A DNA stretch of 64,000 bases from Cladocopium goreaui (Eukaryota; Sar; Dinophyceae; Suessiales; Symbiodiniaceae), in the NCBI GenBank assembly GCA_947184155.2, contig CAMXCT020000125.1:496001-560000 (forward strand), in the 5' to 3' direction. The position numbers and the translations under genes are program-made. Position 1 is the first letter of the stretch, and each line of letters starts with the position of its first letter. The notes below the pieces were generated by a model. It searched no databases. It was not told the DNA's origin and saw nothing but the letters and a program-made list of their open reading frames with translations. Below are positions 52,590-63,386 of this stretch, in pieces.

Positions 52590-52860
52590 ACCGTCGGAGC
52601 TGCTCAGTGAAACATGGCATCTCCAAGTCGTGCTGTTCGTCCATCACCAGGAGCTCTTCACAGAGCTTTTTCAAGCGCTTCTGAAGAGGATACTACCTAC
52701 GTACCGTAGATAAGATCCGATAGGATCCCATAGGGCCCAAACATCATCCTACCTTCTATGCTTCGATGCTTCGCTTTCAAGGCAGCTTCTACCTTTCCGC
52801 CGGACATCATCCTGTGGGGCCTGTAAGGCGTCAGCCACTTTGTGCTGGCGGTCCCCTGTT
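52590..52860 (-). CDS. Coiled-coil exons, product not recognised
   Basis: About 52860-52785 reads TGDRQHKVADALQAPQDDVR ending before a GTAGAAG donor. 52680-52605 reads KRLKKLCEELLVMDEQHDLE then MPCFTEQLRR between CTTCAG and GTGAAC. Both look coding and share strand. No family recognised. Confidence 0.4.
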
Positions 52861-52959
52861 CTGCGTGCTTAGGGTTGCCCACCTGCTGTGCCAAAGGAAC
52901 TCAAATTCCGTGATCCCACCTCGCTGCAGATCAACTTTGTTCTAATTGCCTGTTTGCAC

Positions 52960-54205
52960 ATGTATTTATGTATATATATATGTATAAGTGTATATATATA
53001 TATACATGTGTCTATACGTATGTAGTATGTGTATGTGCAAATGTATACAGTATGCGCATACATTGTATATATATCTGTATACCTACAGTAGGTGACCTAC
53101 AACCTCTGGATGTGCAAAATTATCGCTCGAAGTTCAAATTGCTGTTTTTTTTTTGGCGTTTCGCCCAAAAAATGTGTTTCCTTTAATTTTTGCTATTTCA
53201 TGTTCTTCCCTATTCTGTCATGAAGTTTTGGTTGGCTGCCTCGTAGCCTTCACTAATCCCAGAGAGATCAAGTGAAATACCACAACAGAAACCCATGACT
53301 GATTGCCTTGGACACTTTGGAAGAAGCCTCTTAAACTTAAAAGAAACCTCACTAGTCAAAACAGATTCTAAGTCAAAGAAAAAATCATACATCCCCAGAA
53401 CGTTGCAAAGACTTGGCCTTTCCATCGCTTAGATTGAACACATAAGCAAATCCTGGCATATCATTTTGGCATTTGCCCTGTCCATTTAATGTGTCAGGCA
53501 TTTGAGTTTCAGGATCAATACCTTTTAACAACACCAAAGCACACACCAATCTGCTTAAAAGAAATTACGCCTTTTCGCCGGCAAATTACGCGTTTTCGCC
53601 GGCAAATTATGTTTTTTTCGTGCCGTTGCAAAAGTTGTTTAAGGATACGCTGCCGCATGTGAAAGATTCAGAAATTAATTTTTCACAAACGCCCTTCTAA
53701 GTCCCAATTGCCATCTGCTCAACTGCTGCGAGTTGGGTTTGGTGATAAGAAGGATGCTGCAACAAAACTCGTTTACCAAATGAGTTTCCCTGAGATGACC
53801 TTGCGAATGATCTGTTCGGCATGTTGTACTTGACTCCAGAGTGTATCACATTCTTCGCTTTCATTTGATGGCAATTTGGTTCAAAGAGTCATCTAAGAGA
53901 ATGTTGTCTGAAAAGGAATCCAAATACCAGTGTGCAGGACCAGGACACATGTTAGAAGGCCAAAAGAAATACCATCTAGAAGGTCGAAAAGAAAACACTC
54001 GAAGTCAAAAAAAATTGTACTAACAAAAAAAACGTTTTGCCGAAATAGCAGAAAAATAATACGTTTTTGAAGATGCAGAAAAATAACACCCCCCCACCCC
54101 CCACCACATCCACAGGGGGGGAGGGATACATAGACATCTGCATCTACGCATACATATACATATTGTATACATTTGCACATACACGTACTACATACGTATA
54201 CAAAC
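52960..54205. other. Microsatellites and unassigned sequence before the copia element
   Basis: (TA)n/(TG)n runs at 52965-53090. Two copies of a AAATTACGCSTTTTCGCCGG motif at 53560-53610. A C-run with CCACCCCCCACC at 54090-54105. No gene seen. Confidence 0.5.
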
Positions 54206-54209
54206 ACAG

Positions 54210-54280
54210 TGAAGGAAAACAGCATAGCAGGGCTTTGCTTAGGGTCAGGGAAACCCCAAAACTCCAGGGTGAGATTCACA
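54210..54280 (+). repeat. 5' terminal direct repeat (LTR), 71 bp
   Basis: TGAAGGAAAACAGC...GAGATTCACA. One base differs from the 3' copy (T versus A at position 15). TG...CA ends as in LTRs. Very short for an LTR. Confidence 0.85.
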
Positions 54281-54294
54281 TTGGTAGCGGAGCC
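54281..54294 (+). other. Primer binding site
   Basis: TTGGTAGCGGAGCC follows the 5' repeat directly. It matches 12 of 14 bases of the TTGGTATCAGAGCC used by many copia elements to prime from initiator tRNA-Met. Confidence 0.6.
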
Positions 54295-54473
54295 CCAAGC
54301 TAGGGGCATAGGCAATTTCTTTGGGAATTCAATTAGTGGGGGTAGAAACTGGGTTCCTCTCAGTGTGGTGCATTTAATTTGAAAGTGGTATCACAACATC
54401 ACTACAGCTTTCGTTTTTGCATCTGACTTCTCTAGTCTCAATACGAGATAGAGGAACCTTTTTGGCGGAAGCC

Positions 54474-56330
54474 ATGTCTGCAGCTGCTGAGAGTGGCACT
54501 GGACAGCCTGAGGATAGGACTAGTTCCATTTGGTCCATCCTCCCTTCGTTTGATCCATCCACGGATGATCCTCGGGAGTACGTGGACAAGGTCAAATTCT
54601 TGCATTCCATATGTCCACCAAAGGACAAAAGCATGTTGGCACCTCGCCTTGCCATGTTGATGAAGGGCACGGCCTGGGCGCAGATCAAGTCTGCCGACAC
54701 GGCCAAGCTCGCTGATCCGGACCAAGGGATCCAAGTTTTGTTGTCAGCAGTCGCTACCTGGGAAGAGGCGGCTGAGTTGCAGACTTACGACAAATTCGAG
54801 AAGGCGCTCTACAGAATCATTCAAAAGGCCGATGAAACCAACATGAGCTTTGTGAATCGGTTGAACGTGGCCTTCATGGAACTTGGTGAAGTCAATGTGA
54901 AGGATATGAAAGCTTTCATACTTCTTCGGCAGAGTTCTTTGACTGCCGATGACAAGCGGAAGGTCATTGTGATGACCAATGGAAAAATGGAGGCCGAGAA
55001 GATCGAAGCAGCTATGAGGACGTTGTACACCAAGGTAATGGGCAGCAATTCAACCAGTGACTCGAAACGCAAAGTTTACCCAGTGAACTACATGGATGAT
55101 GAGCCCGAAGAGGTACATCATGTGGCAGAGGAGGAGCACTTCGACGAAGACTGGATCCTCCAAACATTGGTCGATCAAGGTGACGAAGATGCTCAGGTGG
55201 TTGCCGATTTTGAAGATCAACTGGTGGAGGTATGTCAAGAATCTCCAGAGTTGAGCCTGTGCTTTTCGGCGTACTCTGAAGCCAGGGGACGCATCAGGGA
55301 CAAGATCAAGTCTCGAGGCTTCTGGCCAGCGAAGGGAAAGGGGAAGGGGCCGCGCAAAGGCTTCAGTGGAAAAGGGGGCGGCAAGAGACGTCAAAGTCTT
55401 GCTGACCGCATTGCGGCCTCACACTGTCGAGTTTGCGGCCAAAAGGGCCATTGGAAGTGGGAATGCCCCAAAAGGGGGGGATCTTCGACTACGGCATCAA
55501 ATGCGGATGTCAACATGGCCTTAGAGGTGAAGAGCAGCAGCGTTGCCGAGGAGATCATTCATGACCTGCCGTCGTCTTCAAGTCCTTTGGAACTTCATGA
55601 TCTTCTATTTGGTCACCAGGACTGCCAAAAGAAGTGTTTGAATAGCCACCCATCTCTTGAGTTTTCAGGGTCTCAAATTGAGGATTCCTGTGTTAATGAA
55701 GAATTCATTTTTATGACGGAGTTCAAAATTGGAACCATCAACAATTTTGAAGTTGTCCGATCACTGAATCTTGCAAATCTTGAGAATCGGTTGAAGGGGA
55801 TTGTTGGTATCTCGTCATCCAGGACTAGTTGTGACTGTGAAACTGTTTTGAGTGCGGAGGTAGGATGCCCAGGTATCATAGACACTGGGGCCAGCAAATC
55901 GGTGATTGGACAGCGCAAAGTAAAAAGGCTGATCGAGAGTCTTCCCATTTCTGTGCGATCAAAGGTTCAATGGGGAAAGTCGGATACGGTGTTTCGCTTT
56001 GGAAACAATGGAACTTTGTCAAGTGTTGGAGCTTTGTATTTGCCAATTGGTTGTCGTTGGATGCGTTTAGAAGTTGTGGCAGGCGAAACACCATTCCTAC
56101 TTTCAAATGCTTTTCTGAAATCCACCTCGGCTGATGTTCTGTCTGGCAGCAATGAATTGTATTTTTGGGGTGTTGATAAACGTGCGCCTTTGAGTGTTAA
56201 TCATAAGGGTTTGTTTACGGTTGATTTGTCAAGGGTTTTGGAAGTTTTTGCAACAACAAGCCAGAAGAAACAAGTTTTGAGCAGTTGTGAAGTCGTGACA
56301 TTTGCTTGTGAAAAATCTTTAGAAAGCCCA
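54474..56330 (+). CDS. Copia gag-protease
   Basis: From the ATG at 54474 (MSAAAESGTGQ). The capsid-like helical region (residues ~20-220) includes WSILPSFDPSTDDPREY. A Gly/Lys-rich RNA-binding stretch (GKGKGPRKGFSGKGG) leads to the CCHC knuckle CRVCGQKGHWKWEC (55427-55468). The aspartic protease active site is IIDTGASKSVIGQ (near 55880), with a later LSNAFLKS segment. The frame stays open to 56771, but after about 56330 the sequence makes sense only in the +1 frame. Confidence 0.8.
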
Positions 56331-57910
56331 CATGAGCACACTGCAGCAGCCAGTGGAGAAACACCAGCAGCATGTCCAGCAGCTGACGCGGCTCTTTCTC
56401 GCCCCTCGACAAGTTCGTTGACTCTTTCAACAGCTTCGACTCATGGCGGATGTGAAGGGCAACCAAGCGGCAATGGTAGGATCCAACAAGAATCCTCCGG
56501 AGCTGCCGTTTCCGGAAGACTCCAGTCTGAACTATGCCTGTCCGACCAAGGCAACCATCCGTCGTCCTCAAGGAGTGAAAACAATGGAAGAGTGGGATTC
56601 TCAGATCTTTCCCGAGGGCAAGCACTCGGGCGAGACCTTCAAGATGGTCCACGACCAGGATCTCAAGTACCGCTCCTTCATGATGAACCATCCAAACCTG
56701 ACCAACCCCTGGGCACTGAGCTTCCAGAACTATGTCAGGGCCATGAACCTGGTCGCCATGCAAGCCTCTGACACGGGGGGAGAGTTCCTCGAAGGCAACA
56801 ACGGGAACTGTGTCGAATACGACACCTCCTTGGCATCACGAAGTCTCAGGTCTGGAATGGGATTTGATGACGGAAGGGGTGGAACTGTCTCCACCTCCGA
56901 AGCGAAGTTTGAGTCCAGAAGTGGCCGAGGCATCAGAGATGGCCTTGGTGAAGGACACGGAGAAAGAGCAGCGCCTCATCACCAACATCGCGATCCTTCA
57001 GAGGGAGCTCGATCTGATGCGCAAGAACACAGATATCTGAGTGGTCCCAACTTAGTGACTCCAGCATCCGTGCAAGATGAGCCAGGCAAATTGATGTCCA
57101 CTCCGGCAAATCTTCAAGAATGTGGTCCGGAGTTAGAACGACTTTCCATGGTGATTCAAAAGGAGTTGGACGCAATGCTGGCACTGACTTGGGAGGTCAA
57201 TGCACCACGTGATAAGTCTTTGTCCTGTAAGATACAGCCCAATGAGAAGTGTAAACTTGACTTGCTGGAAGTCTATTGCGAAGAGAATTCACAGTTGACA
57301 GAAACAGCTCTTAAGGTGGGCCTCAAGGCCAGGAGATTTACCAAAGCTGACGGAGACTTATCTACACCTCAGGGTCAAGCAGCACTCTGGGAAGTACTTC
57401 TCAAGGAGAACCCGCGGGATGTCTGGATGTCGCCGGAGTGCAAGCTTTGGGGTAACTTCAGTCGGTTGAACATGTGCCGCAGCCAAGCCACCAGAGAACG
57501 AATCGAACATGGTCGCCTTGCAGAACAAACACATCTAGCACTGTGCAACGATGTTTATGAATAACAGGTGGTTAATGGTAGGCATTTTCACATGGAGCAG
57601 CCACAGGGTTCAGAAGTCTTTGATCAGGAGGTTTTGGAACAAATAGTTCAGGGGACACTTCGTGCAGTTTTTGATATGTGTGAAGTTGGCAAACTCAGAG
57701 TACCAAAAGGGAACAACTATCTTAGGAAAAGAAGTGTTGTTCGCACGACTTCACGAGAGCTTCATGAAACTTTGGGCTCTCCATACTGCAAAAAGCGTCA
57801 CAATCATCAGCCGATTGAAGGAACCATTCGGTATCTTGGGAGAAGAATCAATCTCTCGGAATATGCAGCTCGATATTCCAATGGTTTTGCAAAAAAAACA
57901 TTTGTTGGTA
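56331..57910 (+). pseudogene. Copia polyprotein middle, methyltransferase-like segment
   Basis: Different frame from gag. Stops at TGA 56419 and TAA 57562, then loses frame at an A8 run. Contains FPEGKHSGETFKMV, NPWALSFQNYVRAM, then LDLLEVYCEENSQLTETALK (57259), DVWMSPECKLWGNFSRLN (57418) and GRHFHMEQPQGS (57574). These resemble motif I (D-L-F/L-x-G), motif IV (PPCxxFS, here SPEC) and motif VI (ENP, here EQP) of SAM-dependent cytosine methyltransferases. A CxxH region follows (YCKKRHNHQPIEG). Cytosine methyltransferases have been reported in dinoflagellate copia elements; whether this degenerate version is one is inference. Confidence 0.5.
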
Positions 57911-57917
57911 TTTGTTG

Positions 57918-59843
57918 AGAAGTCGTGTTTCTCGTGAACTTCCATTGGAAATTGCAGAGCTTTGCATAGAGCCAAAGGTCTCCCAGGAACAACTGGTCTT
58001 TGCAGGCGAGCTGAAAGCACGTCGCTGTTCTAGCCACCGGAAAGCTCTGACAAGTTCTAGCGTCACACAAGAACTTTCCCATAAGAAACCCAGAAAGGAG
58101 TTTTTGGAGGATGTGTTTCGAAGGGTTGAACTTAGGGCTCCTAGGGCTGGAACTGTTGTGGTTCATGAAGGGGAAGTAATTTTTGAAGACGCAAAGAAAC
58201 TCTGCACCAATTTCCAAGTCAGGGCGGTGGAGCTCTGCCGAGGGACGGATCGTTTCCGTCTGCCCAAGGGCGAATATGAGGAATCGGATATTCCACTTCG
58301 CCAGACTTTCATTCTGCATCGAGTTTCAGGCGAGGTTGAACAACTTGGGGACCCCGAAAAGTGGCTCGAGCTTCCAAAAACCAAACGGGCCTCTAAGGCC
58401 AAGCCAGCCAAGTTGAGCATCACAGTTTTTGGGAAGCCTCTTGGTTTGTCAAGTGATTCAAGGGTTCAGACTTCTCCTGAAGCGGGTGTGTGTCCGAGTG
58501 TAAGTTTTGATGTTCCAATGTCCCAAAAACGTGAGGGAGAACCACTTCCTGCATTTGTGCCGAAACGTCCATGTGTTGGTGAACCTCAAACAGAAAACCC
58601 CCAACCTGAAAACCCAAAAGAGAATAGTGGGGAGATAAGTGGGGATTTGGGGTATGAACAGGGATATCCTCCAAGGGGTGTGGCAAAACATGGGCCTCGG
58701 TTTTTGGAGCTTAGCCGGGAAGAAAAAGAATGGCTCAAGAGGGTTCACCACAGAATGGGTCATACTGATCCGAATCGATTGGCGCAGTTTCTGAAAAGCA
58801 CTCACGTAGACCCGCATCTTGTTGCAGCAGCTTTGGAGTATCAGTGCGATGAAGGTAGTGAATCCCGACAGGGGTACTCCTTGGCACGTCCTGCAGCCAT
58901 CCACAAACATTTGAATTTTAATGAAGTTGTTGGTATTGACAAAGCCTATTGGACGAATGATAATGGGGTTACGTTTGGTTTTCTTCATGTTTTGGATGAG
59001 GGTACCTTGTTTCATTTGGGAAAAGCATGTGGGGATGATGCGGTGTCTCAAATCCGGTGTTTCGATGACATGTGGTTGTCTTGGGCCGGTCCCCCCAAAG
59101 AGGTATACTTGGATCCTGCAAAAGAATATACGGGAGGGGAGTGGCTTAGCAAGATGCAAAGTGAAGATGTTTCTCTCAAAATGACGGCCACAGACTCACA
59201 CTGGCAATTGGGACGGGTAGAATCTCATGGACATGTTGTCAAAAGAATGTTGGATCGTATGAATGCTGAATCACCCATTTTGGATTTGGAAAGTTTCCGA
59301 CAAAATTTAAGACAAGTGTTCACAGCAAAGAATACTATGTCAAGGGTTCATGGATACACCCCGGAACAAGCTGTTTTGGGTTTTGCTCGGAGACTTCCAG
59401 CATCCATTACATCTGGGGAGGGTACAGTAAGTCATGTGTTGGCAGCCGACGAGGGCACTGACAGCGATCAGTTCCGGCGTGCATTGGAATTAAGAAGCCG
59501 AGCACGCAAAGCTTTTGTCGAAGCCGACAATTGTAGCAGCCTTCGCAGGGCTTTGTTACGCAGAAGCCGACCCCTCCGAGATCCTTTTGAAATTGGTGAT
59601 TGGGTTCTTTATTGGAGAAAAGTTGGGGGAAACATGAGGAGAGAGAGAGAGAGAGGGAAATGGTTTGGTCCTGCAAGGGTTGCTATGGTTGAAGGCAATA
59701 AGGTCATTTGGCTGTCACATGCAAACCGTTTGATTCGTGCAAGTCCTGAGCAGCTGCGTCCGGCATCTTTCAGGGAATGGAAGACTGTGCAGAAAAGTGA
59801 AGAATCTAAACATGCAACATCTGACTGGTTGAAGAGGGCCTAA
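57918..59843 (+). CDS. Copia integrase region
   Basis: About 640 residues to TAA 59841. A variable N-terminal part is followed by the HHCC zinc region start VHHRMGHTDPNRLAQFL (near 58745), but only one Cys (YQCDEG) where CxxC is expected. DDE core: VGIDKAYW (58933), YLDPAKEYTGG (59107) and GRVESHGHVVKRM (59213). The C-terminal part has DWVLYWRK and KWFGPARV, an SH3-like DNA-binding end typical of dinoflagellate copia. Inserts cDNA into chromosomes. Confidence 0.75.
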   Translation, partial: RSRVSRELPLEIAELCIEPKVSQEQLVFAGELKARRCSSHRKALTSSSVTQELSHKKPRKEFLEDVFRRVELRAPRAGTVVVHEGEVIFEDAKKLCTNFQVRAVELCRGTDRFRLPKGEYEESDIPLRQTFILHRVSGEVEQLGDPEKWLELPKTKRASKAKPAKLSITVFGKPLGLSSDSRVQTSPEAGVCPSVSFDVPMSQKREGEPLPAFVPKRPCVGEPQTENPQPENPKENSGEISGDLGYEQGYPPRGVAKHGPRFLELSREEKEWLKRVHHRMGHTDPNRLAQFLKSTHVDPHLVAAALEYQCDEGSESRQGYSLARPAAIHKHLNFNEVVGIDKAYWTNDNGVTFGFLHVLDEGTLFHLGKACGDDAVSQIRCFDDMWLSWAGPPKEVYLDPAKEYTGGEWLSKMQSEDVSLKMTATDSHWQLGRVESHGHVVKRMLDRMNAESPILDLESFRQNLRQVFTAKNTMSRVHGYTPEQAVLGFARRLPASITSGEGTVSHVLAADEGTDSDQFRRALELRSRARKAFVEADNCSSLRRALLRRSRPLRDPFEIGDWVLYWRKVGGNMRRERERGKWFGPARVAMVEGNKVIWLSHANRLIRASPEQLRPASFREWKTVQKSEESKHATSDWLKRA

Positions 59844-61915
59844 CTTCAGGACTTTTTCGATCTTGGGGCGGATGTTCCTGGTGAGGGTGATGTTGTGGAA
59901 GGGTCGTCACCAATTGATGACAGTTGTAGTCTTCCGGAACCTGAGCAAGCGCCCAGTAATTCATCGGAATCAGGACAAGAACCGATGGCAAGCGATGAAA
60001 ATTCAAGAGATGCTACCCCTCCAGCTGACATGAACAGCTCTGCAGCTCCACTGTTGGTTCCAATCCCTGAAGCTAACCCTGGGGAATTGACGGAAGAGGA
60101 GAGTGCCATGTTTGGGGATACACTGGAATGTGAAGAGGGTTTGGGACGTAAGGTTTGGGAAGTGGATGTAACCCCTGAATCAGTGGAGCCTCAAAACTTT
60201 TGGGATTTGCATGGAACACAGGGGTCAGCTGAAGACTTTGTTTTTCTCGCATCAGAGTTGCGAAAGAAACGAGTAGAAGTAAAATTAAAAGAACTAGGGG
60301 AGCATGACCAACGTCTGTTTGCCGCAGCAAAACACAAGGAGATAGGAGCATGGTTGCATCATAAAACTGTGAGAAAAGTTTCTGGTGGTAGGATCCCCGA
60401 ACATGCTTTGATGAGATGTAGGTGGATTCTGAACTGGAAGAGTGCAACCGGCACCGAAGCTCCTGATGAATTGTCTTCCAAGGGCGAGCGTGCAAAGGCA
60501 CGTCTGGTCATCATTGGTTTCGAGGATCCTGGACTGGACACAGTGGTCAATGATGCTCCCACCACCCTGTCGAAGGATGGCCGTCAGGCTGTTTTGCAAT
60601 CCGTTGCATCCCATGGGTGGGAATTGCTGTCATTTGACGTCAGCACGGCGTTTCTGCATGGAAAAGGGGATGGGCGAGAATTGGGTATACACCCTCCACC
60701 TGAACTTAGGGAAGCTTTGGGAATGACTGGAAATGATCAGTGCGCATTAGATGGGGGTGCATATGGTCGCATTGACGCTCCTTATTTGTGGTACTGTGAG
60801 TTTCGGGATGAGTTGCTTCGTCAAGGGTGCACCCAATGTCCTCTTGATCCATGCGTTTTTGGAATGTATACAAAAGATCACCACGGGAAAGCCCAGTGTC
60901 ATGGAACACTTGGCATCCATGTTGATGATGAAATTGCAGGTGGTGATGAAAAGTTTTTGGCAATGCTCAAACGTGTTGAAAGTCGTTTCAAGTTTGGATC
61001 TTTCGAAAAGCCCTCTTTCAAATACACAGGCATCGATTTCCGTCAATGGGATGACTGCAGCATTGAATATGATCAGATAGGCTACATTGAGAAGATTGCC
61101 CCCATTTCTGTGACCAAAGGAAGGAGGAGTCAACCCAATGCGGAACTGAATGATGCAGAGCGAAGTGAACTCCGAAGTCTGGTCGGGGCACTGCAGTACG
61201 CTGCAGTCCATACTAGACCTGACATTTCAGCAAAGGTAGGAGAGTTGCAGTCGGCAGTGTGCAGAGCTACGGTGAATGAGCTTTTAACTGCAAACAAGGT
61301 TTTAGCTGAAGCAAAACAGAATCCGGTGTCCCTCATGGTGCTGCCAATTGCACCTGGCGATGTAACATATTGTGCTTTCTCGGATGCTTCTTCTCTTTCA
61401 AACAAGCAGAATTGTGCTCATCAGGGAACCTTGATTTTTGCTACTACTCCTGCTTTGTTGGACAATCAGCGGTCTGTTGTAGCACCTGTTGCTTGGACCA
61501 GTAAAAGAATTCCGAGAGTTGTGCGAAGCACACTTGGAGCAGAGGCGGCTGCACTGTGCAATTCGGTGGACAGGCTCATGTGGATTAGAGTTTTGTGGGC
61601 CTGGGTTCGTAATCCTGAGTGCAACTGGAGGCAACCTGAAAAACTTCTCTTGGAAGAACGTACTTCTGCTTTTGTCACTGACTGTAAGGGGGCCTTTGAC
61701 TTGTTGACAAGGACGGCACTTCCCCAGTGTTCAGAGCACAGGACCACCATTGAGTGTCTTTTGATTCGAGAGAGGTTGCGGGAAAACTGTGTTGTACGAT
61801 GGGTTTCATCGCAGGCGATGCTGTCTGACTGCCTTACAAAGTCAATGGACTCACAAGTCCTCAGAGAGTGTCTCAAATCAGGTTTTTATATACCCGTTGC
61901 TTATACACCTTAGCC
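59844..61915 (+). CDS. Copia reverse transcriptase and RNase H
   Basis: Same frame as integrase, separated only by one TAA. RT motifs: MRCRWILNWK, KARLVIIGFEDPG (60497), SFDVSTAFLHG (60631) and the catalytic IHVDDEIAGGD (60919; HVDD in place of the usual YVDD). RNase H: CAFSDASSLSN (61372), RSTLGAEAAAL (61523), FVTDCKGAFDL (61672) and LSDCLTKSMDS (61817). All acidic catalytic residues are present. The stop is TAG at 61913. Confidence 0.85.
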
Positions 61916-62690
61916 TGGAGCCAAGGATTTAAGCCAAGATTTGGGATAGAATCCAGCTGGTCTGAGACCAAAGGGCCCTGGATAGAATCCCTGGCTTGAC
62001 CCCACGGTAAAAACAATGCAAAATATAAAGAAAAAAACGCAAAGGGTTTTGGAGATAAAATCCAAAGGCTTGAGATAACCCAACGAGTGATCAGAAAGAA
62101 TATGTTAGAGAGAATCCCTGGGCCCGAGAAGCACATGCCAAAAGTGTCTTCAAGATAAAAACCAAGGGCCCAAGATCCAAGCCAATGCCTGATGACAACG
62201 CCTGATGTTCCCGATTGCTGGATGATGCCAGCTCGTGCCGAGCGACGCGTGCCCCCTTTTCCGTCTTTCCCAAATTGCTCCCGTTGTTCGGCCTCTATTG
62301 TCCCACTTTTGGTTTTTCAGATGAGTCCAGTCCAAAACCACATTCAGGGCAACTGCCATGGGTGAAACCATGGTTGTCGCAGCAGACAGAATTGGCTTGG
62401 TGCTTCAGATTGCGGACACCAAACTTGGAGCTGATGGAGTGCAAGTCACGCTGACAGCGAAAGCACTTGAAGTAGTGAAACATGCCCATGAATGGACCAG
62501 CTGGCCCAAAGCCTTGCATGGGACCAAAGAAATAAAATCCAAGGTCTGACAAACAAGCATAGATATATCATAGAAATAAAATCCCTTGGTCTAGCATCCA
62601 ACATCTTCTCATTGTTTGAAGCCGTGCTCTGGATAAAATCCATGGGTCAAACATCAAATTTTCCCTGGCTGAAATCCCTAAACAGGTTTG
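61916..62690 (+). repeat. Copia 3' region with degenerate ATAAAATCC/GAATCCCTGG repeats
   Basis: Short units such as AGAATCCCTGG, GATAAAATCC, AAGGGCCC and CAAGG recur about ten times between RNase H and the 3' ORF. Possibly an RNA structure or packaging region. Open frames on both strands are unconvincing. Confidence 0.45.
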
Positions 62691-62704
62691 AAGACTTTAA
62701 CTCG

Positions 62705-63148
62705 AGGCTCCAGCCTAGGGATTTTAGCCAGGAATAACCGACGGGTGTTTTCTATAGCCTTCGGGACGAGGAGAATGTTCTTAGGGAGCGTTTGGATCGT
62801 AGGCAACGTATCAGTTGGGTCAAGAGTCAAAAGAAGGAAACTGAGACCTCCGAGGGACATTTGTCCGAAAGTGTCAATTTTGTTAACGAGATGAAATCTT
62901 CGTCTTTGCATGACTATTGGACGTGGGGATCCAAGACTGAATTGATTCGAGTACATCAAAAACCCAGAACTGTGAGGTTTACACCTATTGGGATTGCTGA
63001 TTGCCCTGTGGATATCAGAAAACTTAGTGCTCGTAGGGTTACTAGGTTTGGGGATAATAGGGTGGAAAGTGACTACTGGGTTGGAACTCGAGCTTTTCAG
63101 AAACAGGATCGTCCTTGGACCGGCTCCACCAGCTTCTTCTTGATTTGA
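62705..63148 (+). CDS. Extra 3' reading frame of the copia element
   Basis: One frame runs FYSLRDEENVLRERLDRRQR ... SLHDYWTWGSKTELIRVHQK, PRTVRFTPIGIADCPVDIRK, RRVTRFGDNRVESDYW ... WTGSTSFFLI. The D-Y-W, R-xHxxPR-xxFTP, R-x-T and WTGxTxF pattern is, from memory, shared by other dinoflagellate copia elements downstream of RNase H. Role unknown. No clear ATG at its start, so expression would need splicing or a non-AUG start. Confidence 0.5.
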
Positions 63149-63315
63149 TACCTCCAATTAAGTTTTGATGGAGTTTTGGAAATGAGAACGTGTGTCAAAC
63201 TCTCCTGAGTTGCAGCTGGATTGAGCCTTTTGGTCTCGTCGACCGTCCTCGACCGTGGCCCTTTTTCCGCTTCACAGAGGTGGGTGGGCAGTGGAGTCAC
63301 ATGGCTCGGCATTGG

Positions 63316-63386
63316 TGAAGGAAAACAGCAAAGCAGGGCTTTGCTTAGGGTCAGGGAAACCCCAAAACTCCAGGGTGAGATTCACA
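63316..63386 (+). repeat. 3' terminal direct repeat (LTR), 71 bp
   Basis: Second copy of the 71-bp repeat. A purine-rich GAGGTGGGTGGGCAGTGGAG lies at 63278-63297, 18 bases upstream rather than adjacent as a polypurine tract normally is. Confidence 0.85.

Larger units (their letters stand above)
54210..63386 (+). mobile_element. Ty1/copia LTR retrotransposon, near full length
   Basis: Flanked by 71-bp direct repeats (54210-54280 and 63316-63386, one difference) that start TG and end CA. A primer binding site follows at once. Coding order is copia type: gag, protease, (methyltransferase-like), integrase, reverse transcriptase, RNase H. Broken by a frameshift near 56.3 kb, TGA at 56419, TAA at 57562, a frameshift at the A8 run 57891-57898 and TAA at 59841. 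No convincing target-site duplication: CACAG precedes and ATATA follows, in microsatellite sequence. Near-identical repeats and few breaks suggest a fairly recent insertion. Confidence 0.85.

Noticed and set aside
62215-62549. Plus frames in the copia 3' spacer as a further gene
   Set aside because: Both strands open, repetitive sequence, no motif.
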